Assembly: GCF_005280585.1 (NCBI RefSeq)
Contig: NZ_SZVO01000010.1
Coordinates: 124,001 to 188,000 of the forward strand
Reading direction: 5' to 3'
DNA: 64,000 nucleotides
Source of the DNA: Dyadobacter frigoris
Lineage (GTDB): Bacteria; Bacteroidota; Bacteroidia; Cytophagales; Spirosomataceae
Part shown: in pieces, positions 50,865 to 59,246 of the stretch
Position numbering within the stretch: position 1 is the first letter of the stretch
How the letters are laid out: each line of letters starts with the position of its first letter
Position numbers and translations under genes: made by a program
Notes under the pieces: generated by a model
Databases searched by the model: none
The model's input: the letters and a program-made list of their open reading frames with translations, nothing else
Told to the model about the DNA's origin: nothing

Positions 50865-51418
50865 ACTATGGACTGCAAGTCCATAGTTTGAAAACCAGAC
50901 TGAAAGTCTGGCAACCCTCAGTCCTCAATAATGAAGTTGCCATGGTTATTATCATTCGGATTTCTATGGTGCTCTAAGTATTCGTTAACCATTTCATCAG
51001 TAATATTTCCTGTGCTCCAACAACCAAATCCAATTGCCCAAAAATGACGACCCCAGTAACGCTTCTTCAATTCTGGAAATTCTATCTGTAATTTACGTGA
51101 ACTACGCCCCTTTAATAATTTCACCAAAGTACTCACATCCTGAGAGGGACGATATTCCACATGCATATGAACATGATCTTTCGATACAACGCCTTTTAAT
51201 ATTTGAACACCCTCTGCTTCGCAAATTTGTATCAGCAGACTACGGCAACGAATCTTTATATCGCCCTGCAAAACAGCATAACGATACTTGGTCGCCCAAA
51301 CTATATGAACCGAAAGACGAGAAACTGTGTGACCATTTACCCTTTGAAAATCCATGGCTCAAAGTAACAATTTTTAGAAGCTAAAGCGAAATGCAATAAA
51401 TTGCATAGTTTTAACTAT
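50865..51418 (-). mobile_element. IS200/IS605-type element
   Basis: The element contains only tnpA. At its right end two palindromes lie in row: ACTATGGACT-GCA-AGTCCATAGT (50865-50887) and CCAGACT-GAA-AGTCTGG (50895-50911). At the left end ATGCAAT-AA-ATTGCAT (51391-51406) is seen, overlapping ATAGTT-TT-AACTAT. Such subterminal hairpins are what single-strand Y1 transposases recognise. No target duplication is expected, so outer ends are estimates. No tnpB is present. It could also be a REP-associated transposase locus. Confidence 0.65.
50918..51355 (-). CDS. tnpA: IS200/IS605-family Y1 transposase
   Basis: A 145-residue HUH single-strand transposase. The metal His pair is His61-His63 in KDHVHMHV and the nucleophile is Tyr126 in EMVNEYLEHH. 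Length and motif order are those of intact IS200 TnpA, so it looks functional. It should nick and rejoin single-stranded element ends on the lagging-strand template. The first helix begins after MDFQRVNGHTVSRLSVHIVWATKYR. ATG start, flanked by hairpins on both sides. Confidence 0.92.
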   Translation of the reverse strand: MDFQRVNGHTVSRLSVHIVWATKYRYAVLQGDIKIRCRSLLIQICEAEGVQILKGVVSKDHVHMHVEYRPSQDVSTLVKLLKGRSSRKLQIEFPELKKRYWGRHFWAIGFGCWSTGNITDEMVNEYLEHHRNPNDNNHGNFIIED

Positions 51419-51541
51419 CCCTGAGACCAATAAAACCACTCCAATTAGTGTTCAGAAAATAGGCTATTCGCTGATGACGAAAGGTTATAAGATCCATAAT
51501 CGCTATCTCTTTGAAAGTTAGTTATTCATCAAACATTTAAC

Positions 51542-51853
51542 ATGAAAAGTAAAAAGTTTTTTATCCTCTCCGGCTTCGCTGCCTTTGTATTATTTGGTCT
51601 TACCCTTTTGAATTCTTGCGCAGGAGGTAAAACCTATTCTCGAAAAGGCACCATTCAAAACATTGAATATCGAAAAGACGGCTATACCGCCTATTTAAAA
51701 GATAAAAACGGAAAAGATTTCGATGCAGTGATCAGCAGAGTACGTATGCAAAAAGAATATAAGTTACTAAAAGCGGGAGACGAAGTTGCGCTGTCGGGAG
51801 ACACAATTCATCTTGACAATAAAGTAAGAGTTTTGGTAAAACAAATCAAATAA
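51542..51853 (+). CDS. Small lipoprotein
   Basis: A 103-residue protein with a lipoprotein signal: KKFFILSGFAAFVLFGLTLLNSC, lipobox LNSC with Cys26. The mature part is a small beta-rich domain (GTIQNIEYRKDGYTAYLKD, DEVALSGDTIHLDNKVRVLVK). No family is recognised. A terminator follows 5 bp after the stop. Confidence 0.65.
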   Translation: MKSKKFFILSGFAAFVLFGLTLLNSCAGGKTYSRKGTIQNIEYRKDGYTAYLKDKNGKDFDAVISRVRMQKEYKLLKAGDEVALSGDTIHLDNKVRVLVKQIK

Positions 51854-51857
51854 TGAG

Positions 51858-51899
51858 AATGAAAAGGTACTTTGCTTTAAAACAGAGTACCTTTTCATT
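51858..51899 (+). terminator. Terminator of the small lipoprotein gene
   Basis: 14-bp perfect stem (arms 51858-51871 and 51886-51899) with T-rich end, starting 5 bp after the stop codon. Confidence 0.78.
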
Positions 51900-52064
51900 T
51901 TGAGACAAGATGTATTTGCACAATTTGAGAAAATTTGTACACGGGAACTTTTTGTGATAGTACGCTAAGTTTTTTCTCTAAATGATATGCTGCGGTTTTC
52001 TGTCAGTATTAATTGCCGGTTTATCCTTTTATATAAGTGATGATATTTAAATATTCCCTAAACT

Positions 52065-52403
52065 ATGAATACAAACGCCCGCCTGTTCGAATTAAGAACG
52101 TATACAGCTTTTGAAGGCAAACTTGACGATTTGTTAAGTCGTTTTGAAAATTATACCATCAGGCTTTTTGAAAGCCACGGCATGAAGGTCGAAGGTTTCT
52201 GGATTCCGGTAGAAAATCCGGAACAAAAACTGGTTTACCTCCTTTCTTACCCGAGTACGGAAGCACGGGAAGAATCCTGGGAAAAATTCCAGAATGATCC
52301 TGAATGGATCGCAGCACGGGATGCCAGTAATCTTAACGGAGACTTATTGGCAAACAAGGAATCAGTTTATTTAAAAGCCACCGACTTTTCACCATTAAAA
52401 TAG
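52065..52403 (+). CDS. NIPSNAP-family protein
   Basis: A 112-residue protein of the ferredoxin-like alpha/beta fold NIPSNAP family: FELRTYTAFEGKLDDLLSRF, GFWIPVENPEQKLVYLLSYPS, then a helix with EESWEKFQNDPEW. Members form dimers with a small pocket; function is largely unknown. A single-gene unit. Confidence 0.82.
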   Translation: MNTNARLFELRTYTAFEGKLDDLLSRFENYTIRLFESHGMKVEGFWIPVENPEQKLVYLLSYPSTEAREESWEKFQNDPEWIAARDASNLNGDLLANKESVYLKATDFSPLK

Positions 52404-52522
52404 TCGTTTGAAATTTTACCAGGCCACCACGAGTTTCAGTTAATTACCAAATAAAAATTCTTCCGTTGGCACAAAAATTGAACTGATTGATCCAATTATC
52501 AGTTAAAAAAAATCATAAACCG

Positions 52523-52546
52523 ATTATCTTAAATATTTAAGATAAT
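52523..52546. promoter_or_regulatory. 24-bp perfect palindrome before the aldo/keto reductase gene
   Basis: Half-site ATTATCTTAAAT is followed directly by its complement. It ends 35 bp before the start codon and probably is an operator for a dimeric regulator; no regulator gene is adjacent. Confidence 0.65.
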
Positions 52547-52581
52547 AAATCTTTTAATCACTAAGTCAAATAAGGATTAGA

Positions 52582-53430
52582 ATGGAAACGAACACAACAA
52601 ATTCACTGACTTTTAAGCTGGGTAGTGATATTGAAATTAATCGTCTGGGGTACGGAGCCATGCAATTAACAGGTTATGGCGTATTTGGAGAAGTTGAAGA
52701 CAGAGAAAATGCTATTAAAGTTTTACAGGCTGCGGTCGCTGCGGGTGTAAATTTCATTGATACCGCTGATGCTTACGGCCCTCATTTGAATGAAAGTCTT
52801 ATTTCTGACGCTTTGCATCCCTACAAAGAAGGATTAATTATTGCGACAAAAGGTGGATTTAATCGTCCGGGACCAAATCAATGGGTTCCCAATGGCGATC
52901 CAGACTTTATTCGCCAGAATATCGAGGGAAGTTTGAAAAGATTAAAAGTTGATACGATTGATCTTTGGCAATTACACCGTTTTGATCCGAATGTTCCGGT
53001 TGAACAAACGCTGGCACCTGTGGCCGAAGCTGTAAAAGCTGGAAAAATTAAATATGTCGGTCTGTCCGAAGTAAATATTGAACAGATTGAACGTGCGGAA
53101 AGAGTAGTTCCAATTGTTTCAGTACAAAACCTTTATAACCTTGGAAACAGGCAATGGGAAGAAATTGTAGATTACACTGCGAAAAAAGGACAAGCCTTTA
53201 TTCCCTGGTTTCCGTTGGCTTCCGGCCCTCAAAAACTGGCAGAAAAATTAGGAAAAATTGCAGCAAATCATAAGGCAACTACCGCACAAATTGCTCTGGC
53301 GTGGTTGCTAAAACGTTCTCCAAATATCTTGCTTATTCCGGGAACCAAATCAGTGGACCACTTAAATGAAAATTTAAAAGCAGGAGAAATTGAACTAAGC
53401 GACGAAGAATTCGCCGAACTTTCAAAATAA
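52582..53430 (+). CDS. Aldo/keto reductase
   Basis: A 282-residue NADPH-dependent TIM-barrel reductase. The tetrad is visible: Asp and Tyr in FIDTADAYGP (near residue 58-65), Lys in IIATKGG and His in LWQLHRFDP. The NADP-binding region IPGTKSVDHLNENLKA lies at the C-terminal end. It would reduce carbonyl compounds, perhaps as a detoxification enzyme. It has an upstream perfect palindrome and its own terminator. ATG start at 52582. Confidence 0.9.
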   Translation: METNTTNSLTFKLGSDIEINRLGYGAMQLTGYGVFGEVEDRENAIKVLQAAVAAGVNFIDTADAYGPHLNESLISDALHPYKEGLIIATKGGFNRPGPNQWVPNGDPDFIRQNIEGSLKRLKVDTIDLWQLHRFDPNVPVEQTLAPVAEAVKAGKIKYVGLSEVNIEQIERAERVVPIVSVQNLYNLGNRQWEEIVDYTAKKGQAFIPWFPLASGPQKLAEKLGKIAANHKATTAQIALAWLLKRSPNILLIPGTKSVDHLNENLKAGEIELSDEEFAELSK

Positions 53431-53441
53431 TATCTTTTACT

Positions 53442-53473
53442 GAAACCGCTGGATATTCTGGCGGTTTCTTTTT
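53442..53473 (+). terminator. Terminator of the aldo/keto reductase gene
   Basis: 8-bp stem GAAACCGC/GCGGTTTC with an 11-base loop, followed by TTTTT, 12 bp after the stop. Confidence 0.78.
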
Positions 53474-53836
53474 GACATATTTTTTGGTCTAAGTAACATC
53501 TTACCACAAATATGGCAGGTAATTTAGAATATTTGTTGACCTGACCAAAGCAATTCCCAGATTTCTATGTCCCTTCATCAGTAAACCCACTTGACCTTTT
53601 GTGACATTAAAAATACTGTTTCACAGGCGATAATGAAAAATATAGTTCAAATAGAAATAATTATAAATTATCGTATACCAAATAAAATATTAGATTTACC
53701 ATCTTTTAAGTTAACTTTATTTTGAAATAAATTAATAAGTCCAAATTAAAATACAAAGTCATTTTATCCCTTCCTGTAAATTATTTACTTTATCTTTAAA
53801 AACCTAAACTGAACACTTGCTAAATAAATTATCGGC
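53474..53836. other. Intergenic region upstream of the sigma factor gene
   Basis: No supported gene. The 363 bp are AT-rich, and the last third should contain the sigma-gene promoter. A short minus-strand frame near 53515-53620 looks coding-like (NVTKGQVGLLMKGHRNLG) but has no start or match and is not called. Confidence 0.5.
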
Positions 53837-54421
53837 ATGGTAGATTACGACGAACTTTCTGACGACGAATTAACTACTTTGTTGAAAACAGGGGAAGAAT
53901 CGGCTTTTGAAGAAATATATAATCGCTATTGGGACAAAATGTTCTATATGGCGCACCGTATTGTAAAATCTTCGGAAATAGCTGAGGAGATCACCCAGGA
54001 TGTTTTTCTTCTTTTGTGGGCGAAAAGAGAGACATTGAATATTGTGAGCCTCAAGCAATATCTGGCTGCCATGCTAAGGTATGAGGTCTACCGGTCACTC
54101 GCTAAAATGAAAAAAGAGGAGGTTTACGAAAACGAGATCAGAAACACCTCAACACCTTTCGTTTCGATTGAAAAAGACATTGAAAATAAATTGTTACTGG
54201 AAATTATAACAACACTAACCAACCGGTTATCAGAAAAGTGCAGACTTGTTTTTCAGTATAACAAATTGGAGGACAGATCTCTGTCGGATATTTGCGAAGA
54301 ACTCCAAATATCTCCAAAAACAGCAGAGGCACACCTGACAAAAGCGCTTAAAGTAGTTCGTGCCAGCCTGAGTGGCTCGGTAAATTTTATTCTGCAAATA
54401 ATGGTTCTAACACAATTCTGA
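53837..54421 (+). CDS. ECF-type RNA polymerase sigma-70 factor (FecI-like)
   Basis: A 194-residue sigma factor. Region 2 is seen as FEEIYNRYWDKMFYMAHRI and TQDVFLLLWAKRE; region 4 as LSDICEELQISPKTAEAHLTKAL. It belongs to the Bacteroidota type of cell-surface signalling: it should transcribe the SusC/SusD genes below when the FecR-like anti-sigma releases it. The FecR gene follows 98 bp on. ATG start at 53837. Confidence 0.92.
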   Translation: MVDYDELSDDELTTLLKTGEESAFEEIYNRYWDKMFYMAHRIVKSSEIAEEITQDVFLLLWAKRETLNIVSLKQYLAAMLRYEVYRSLAKMKKEEVYENEIRNTSTPFVSIEKDIENKLLLEIITTLTNRLSEKCRLVFQYNKLEDRSLSDICEELQISPKTAEAHLTKALKVVRASLSGSVNFILQIMVLTQF

Positions 54422-54519
54422 ACGGTGTTTAAAAATAAATATAAAATTTTCAATTAGCACTAAGGGGTTTTACTTACTTCCCTACTCTATGCTTAACAGA
54501 GGATTAATCCCGGATAAGC

Positions 54520-55500
54520 ATGAATCAAGAGTATCTGAAAATACTGGCTCAAAAATTTCTTGACGGCACGGCAAGTGAGGAAGAAAAACATCTACTGCAC
54601 AGCTGGTATGATAAAACCGCGTTATCAGATGAGTCAGAAATTATTGTTTCTGAAACCTATGAAACAGCTGAGCAATTAAAGCAAAACATTTTACGCAATT
54701 TAAAAGATAGCCTGCCCAAAAATGAGGCTGACGAAATACCGATTTCCTACGGTTTATTTCGCAGGCTTAGTATATGGGCTGCTTCTGCCGCGGCCGTTAT
54801 AACACTTGCTTTATTCGCTTGGAATAAAATACATCGGGTTCCCGAAAACGTCATACAAATGGTTCATGCGCCATTTGGCCAGACAATTTCCATTCAACTT
54901 TCCGATGGCTCAAAACTTTGGCTTAACTCAGGATCTACGGTTCGATTCCCAAAAACTTTTACCCAGAAACTTCGGGAAGTAACACTGATTAACGGACAAG
55001 CATTTTTTGACGTCGTTCATGAATCTAAACGTCCTTTTGTGGTACGAACAAAAACACTTGATGTGACTGTTCTTGGAACTTCATTTGATGTAAAAGCTTA
55101 TGACAACGACAGACAGTCCAAGGTTTCTGTAAAATCCGGAAAAGTTGGCGTAACACTTCACAACCAGCCCGGAAAACCAGCCGTAATGTTACTTCCGGAT
55201 AAACAGATCATTGTTCAGAACAAAAAATCAGAGATTACAATCAACGAAATTAGTTCTCCGGCCATCGCACCTTGGAAAGACAATAAGAATGTACTAGAAG
55301 ACGAGTTACTTTCAGAGGTTTTCCATGCACTCGAAAGAAAATATAACCAACATATTATTGTGGAAAATAAAGCACTGGAAGAAGAGAAAATATCCATTAC
55401 GCTTGATAATCAACCTTTAACAGATGTACTGAAAGTTATCGGTTTTTCTAAGAAATTTAACTATTCCCAACTAAACGACAGCACCATCGTAGTCAGATAA
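54520..55500 (+). CDS. FecR-family anti-sigma factor
   Basis: A 326-residue inner-membrane protein. The short cytoplasmic part has the helical start (LKILAQKFLDGTASEEEKHLL), one membrane helix follows near residue 85-105 (LSIWAASAAAVITLALFAW), and the periplasmic part carries the FecR domain (TISIQLSDGSKLWLNSGSTVRFPK) and the DUF4974 domain near residue 260-326. It relays the signal from the SusC barrel to the sigma factor. It is between the sigma and SusC genes, the standard order. Confidence 0.92.
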   Translation: MNQEYLKILAQKFLDGTASEEEKHLLHSWYDKTALSDESEIIVSETYETAEQLKQNILRNLKDSLPKNEADEIPISYGLFRRLSIWAASAAAVITLALFAWNKIHRVPENVIQMVHAPFGQTISIQLSDGSKLWLNSGSTVRFPKTFTQKLREVTLINGQAFFDVVHESKRPFVVRTKTLDVTVLGTSFDVKAYDNDRQSKVSVKSGKVGVTLHNQPGKPAVMLLPDKQIIVQNKKSEITINEISSPAIAPWKDNKNVLEDELLSEVFHALERKYNQHIIVENKALEEEKISITLDNQPLTDVLKVIGFSKKFNYSQLNDSTIVVR

Positions 55501-55663
55501 CAACTAAAATCGGGTTGGCTTTCAAGGAAAGTACAATCAACAAAAACCGGGAACACTGCAAATGTCCCCGGAATGAGATCCTCTCCTGCTGTGCAATGCT
55601 TCGAACCATCAACAGTCAGAAGGGGTAACGTTTAACAGGTTAATCATTAAACATCAGACAAAT

Positions 55664-58600
55664 ATGGTGAATTATTATCGTAAGGGACTCCCCTTATTGA
55701 AAAAATGTATGCGCATTTCTACGCTAACTTTAGGCATTAACCTATTGACCGCGGCATTACTGGCGGCCAGCCCCAGTGAAGCCCAGCACGTACATATGGA
55801 TGTACGGCAGACACGGGTCAAAACTGTGTTACGACAGATCGAACAACAGGCCCACGTTACTTTCGCTTTCGATGAAAAGCTGATTCGAAATACTCCGCAA
55901 GTCACGCTTTATGCAATGGGGCTGCCGCTGAATGACATATTGAAGTTAATTGAAAAACAAACTTCTCTGGAATTCAAGCAGGTAGGCAGCATGATCGGTA
56001 TCACTGAGAAGACAAAAGCTGAAAAGATCCAGGAGGCAAAAAATCTTTCACGAGAGGTAAACATCCGTTTGGTAAAAGGAAAGGTAACCGATGAAAAGGG
56101 AGAATCGCTTCCTTCTGTCGCCATCCGATTGAAAGGTTCCAATGAGGGAACCATGACCGATGTGGAAGGAAATTACCAGATCAATATTCCGGGCGACGAA
56201 TCGATTTTGATTTTCAGTTTCATCGGTTTTATGGGTCAGGAAGTAATGGTCGGATCGCGCGGGGTTGTGGATATTATATTGAAACCGGATGTTTCGACAC
56301 TTTCTGAACTTGTCGTAACCGGTTATAGTTCGCAGCGTAAAAAGGATTTGATCGGTGCAGTTTCGGTAGTTGATGTTGAACAATTGAATCAAACACCAAG
56401 TGGAACAGTAACGAGCCAGTTGCAGGGACGTGCTTCCGGAGTTACGATTTTAGGATCAGGTCAGCCGGGAGAATCTCCTCAAATCCGTATCCGTGGGATT
56501 AATACTTTTGGAAATAATGCTCCTCTTTATGTAGTAGACGGAGTTCCAACAACTTCGATCTCGGATTTGAACCCAAATGACATCGGTTCTATGCAAGTTT
56601 TGAAAGATGCGGGATCAGCTTCTATCTACGGTTCCCGTGCCGCAAATGGTGTCATCATTATTACAACCAAAAAAGGAAAAGATAAAGTAAAAGTAAATTA
56701 TACTGCCTATTACGGAATGCAAACACCTCCTGGCGGAAATGTCTGGAACACATTGTCTCCGCTTGAACAGGCACAACTTAAATTCAAGGTTCAGAAAAAT
56801 TCTGGTTTAACTGTTGGTGACGATCAGTATGGTTATGACGCTACGCCTGTTTTACCAGACTACATTCTGCCAACCGGTGCCAAAGAAGGAGATCCCGGGA
56901 CGGATCCGTCACTTTATTATGTAAATCCAAATTATACTTCCGTTGACGATTTTAATACGTTTAACCAGATTGTTAAAGCAAATAAAACAGGAACAGACTG
57001 GTTTCATGAGATCTTTAAAAAAGCGCCGTCAACGAGTCATAATATTTCATTGAGCGGCGGAAGCGATCAGGGAAATTATCTTTTCTCTTTGAATTATTTC
57101 AACCAGCAAGGAGCACTTACCAATACATACCTGAAAAGATATACTCTTAGATCAAACAGTCAGTATAACATCGGCAAGCATATCAGAATTGGTGAAAATC
57201 TGGCTTACTCTATCAGCGACAATCCGCGAAGCACTTTATCGGACGGTGGTTCTGCCATTGCCTTTTCATTCAGGATGCAGCCTATTGTGCCAGTTCACGA
57301 CATTATGGGTAATTATGCCGGAAGCCGCGCTTCAGGCATGGGTGATGCTTTTAATCCGGTAGCAATGCGTGAACGCACACGATACAACAAAGGATTAAGC
57401 AACAGGCTATTCGGAAATGTTTTCGCTGAATTTGATATGTTCAAATATTTCACATTCCGTTCCAGTTTTGGTGGTGAAAATTATTCAGGAAGATCCAACA
57501 GCTTCGACTTCCCAACTTACGAAAACAAAGAAAATAGTAATACAAACACGTATTCGGAAGACGCTTATTCGGGCTACAACTGGACCTGGTCAAATCTTGT
57601 TACTTTCCACAAGAGTATGGGCAAACATGAGCTTACAGTCGTAGCAGGTACTGAAAGTTACAACAGTAAAGGTTATGATGTAGGTGGAAGTACCCAGGGA
57701 TATTTTTCTTTCGATCCAAATTACATGAACCTTTCGACCGGTTCCGGAACAAGAAGTAATAAAAGCAGCCGTTCTGGCGATGCATTATATTCATTGTTAG
57801 GCCGTGTTGATTATATTTATGCAGATAAGTATCTTTTTGGCGCAGTAATTCGCCGTGATGGTTCTTCCAAATTCATCAATAAAAGATATGGAACGTTTCC
57901 GGCCATAAGCGCAGGCTGGCGCATTTCCCAGGAAAACTTCATGAAAGGAATTTCCTGGCTGGATGATTTGAAACTACGTGTCAACTACGGTGTCATGGGC
58001 AACCAGATCAACGTGGGATCAGGTAACGCTTTCACAACTTATGGCTCCAATCGCCGCAGTTCTTATTATGACTTGAACGGAACCGGCGGCTCAGGTGCTT
58101 TGGAAGGTTTTGAAAAATCGCAGATTGGAAATCCGAATGCCGTTTGGGAGAAAAACGTAAGTACCAACATTGGTGTTGACGCCACTTTCTTCAAGGGACG
58201 ACTGGACATCATCGCCGATTATTATATCAAGGAAGTAAAAGATCTTCTTTTCAACCCATCTTTGATAGGAACTGCCGGAGGAGGAAGTGTCCCTTTTGTG
58301 AATATCGGACAAATGAAAAACAAAGGAATTGATCTTCAGGTTAATTCACGATTTGATCTGGCCAAAGACTTGAAACTGAATGCGACTTTAACCTTTACAA
58401 CCTATAATAATAAGATCTTAAAAGTAACAAACAGTGCGAATTATTTCGATCTGGAAGGTCGTGGATTTGACGGTGCTTCGATTGTCAGAAATCAGGTCGG
58501 CAATTCTATTGGACAGTTTTTTGGATACAAAGTAGATGGATTCTGGAATTCGCAGGAGGAAATTGATCAGGCAAATGCAACAGCAATCAAGCAAACCGGA

Positions 58601-59227
58601 AACCCGGATGCGGTGTATCAGGAAGGTGCAGCCTTAGGACGTTTCCGTTACGCGAACACCAATGGCGATGGCTTGATTTCTTCTGCCGACCGGACCATGC
58701 TGGGTAATCCAAATCCTGATTTCAGTTATGGTTTAAACCTGGCATTTAATTACAAAAACTTCGATTTCAGTATGTTCCTTTACGGCGTTCAGGGAAATGA
58801 AGTGTGGAACCAGACCTTGTGGTGGACAGACTTCAACTCATCGCGTTCAGGAGCAAAAAGCAAAACGGCTCTCTACAACTCATGGACGCCTGAAAACCAT
58901 AACGCAAAAGCACCGATCCAGGAAAACGCCAGTTCTTTTAGTACGATCAATGTTCCTAACTCTTATTTTGTTGAAGATGGATCTTATTTACGCGCCAAGA
59001 ACATTCAGATAGGCTATACATTTCCGCAAGGACTTTTGAAAAAAATCAAGGTTCAGCAACTTCGGCTTTATCTTCAGGCGACCAATTTGTTTACAATCAC
59101 AGGTTATTCGGGACTTGACCCGGAAATAAGCAGAAACAGCGACAATAGCCAGACTGTCATTGGTCTGGACGAAGGTTCTTACCCTTCATCACGCCAATAT
59201 ACTGTGGGTATTAACCTAACTTTTTAA
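55664..59227 (+). CDS. SusC/RagA-family TonB-linked outer-membrane transporter with STN domain
   Basis: A 1187-residue nutrient receptor. After the signal part comes an STN domain (about 42-110, LRQIEQQAHVTFAFDE) used in signalling to FecR, then a carboxypeptidase-like plug-linker (KGKVTDEKGESLPSVAIRLKG, about 138-205), the TonB box and plug (SELVVTGYSSQRKKD, SVVDVEQLN, then IRGINTFGNNAPLYVVDG) and a 22-strand barrel with the usual C-terminal Phe (GINLTF). It would import large glycans or peptides with SusD. Start ATG at 55664. No degradative enzyme follows, so the substrate is open. Confidence 0.93.
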   Translation: MVNYYRKGLPLLKKCMRISTLTLGINLLTAALLAASPSEAQHVHMDVRQTRVKTVLRQIEQQAHVTFAFDEKLIRNTPQVTLYAMGLPLNDILKLIEKQTSLEFKQVGSMIGITEKTKAEKIQEAKNLSREVNIRLVKGKVTDEKGESLPSVAIRLKGSNEGTMTDVEGNYQINIPGDESILIFSFIGFMGQEVMVGSRGVVDIILKPDVSTLSELVVTGYSSQRKKDLIGAVSVVDVEQLNQTPSGTVTSQLQGRASGVTILGSGQPGESPQIRIRGINTFGNNAPLYVVDGVPTTSISDLNPNDIGSMQVLKDAGSASIYGSRAANGVIIITTKKGKDKVKVNYTAYYGMQTPPGGNVWNTLSPLEQAQLKFKVQKNSGLTVGDDQYGYDATPVLPDYILPTGAKEGDPGTDPSLYYVNPNYTSVDDFNTFNQIVKANKTGTDWFHEIFKKAPSTSHNISLSGGSDQGNYLFSLNYFNQQGALTNTYLKRYTLRSNSQYNIGKHIRIGENLAYSISDNPRSTLSDGGSAIAFSFRMQPIVPVHDIMGNYAGSRASGMGDAFNPVAMRERTRYNKGLSNRLFGNVFAEFDMFKYFTFRSSFGGENYSGRSNSFDFPTYENKENSNTNTYSEDAYSGYNWTWSNLVTFHKSMGKHELTVVAGTESYNSKGYDVGGSTQGYFSFDPNYMNLSTGSGTRSNKSSRSGDALYSLLGRVDYIYADKYLFGAVIRRDGSSKFINKRYGTFPAISAGWRISQENFMKGISWLDDLKLRVNYGVMGNQINVGSGNAFTTYGSNRRSSYYDLNGTGGSGALEGFEKSQIGNPNAVWEKNVSTNIGVDATFFKGRLDIIADYYIKEVKDLLFNPSLIGTAGGGSVPFVNIGQMKNKGIDLQVNSRFDLAKDLKLNATLTFTTYNNKILKVTNSANYFDLEGRGFDGASIVRNQVGNSIGQFFGYKVDGFWNSQEEIDQANATAIKQTGNPDAVYQEGAALGRFRYANTNGDGLISSADRTMLGNPNPDFSYGLNLAFNYKNFDFSMFLYGVQGNEVWNQTLWWTDFNSSRSGAKSKTALYNSWTPENHNAKAPIQENASSFSTINVPNSYFVEDGSYLRAKNIQIGYTFPQGLLKKIKVQQLRLYLQATNLFTITGYSGLDPEISRNSDNSQTVIGLDEGSYPSSRQYTVGINLTF

Positions 59228-59246
59228 CTTGATCAGAGCGACAGAT

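Noticed and set aside
53515..53620. Short coding-like minus-strand frame, possible transposase remnant
   Set aside because: About 36 codons with no start, no recognisable motif and a stop close on both sides.
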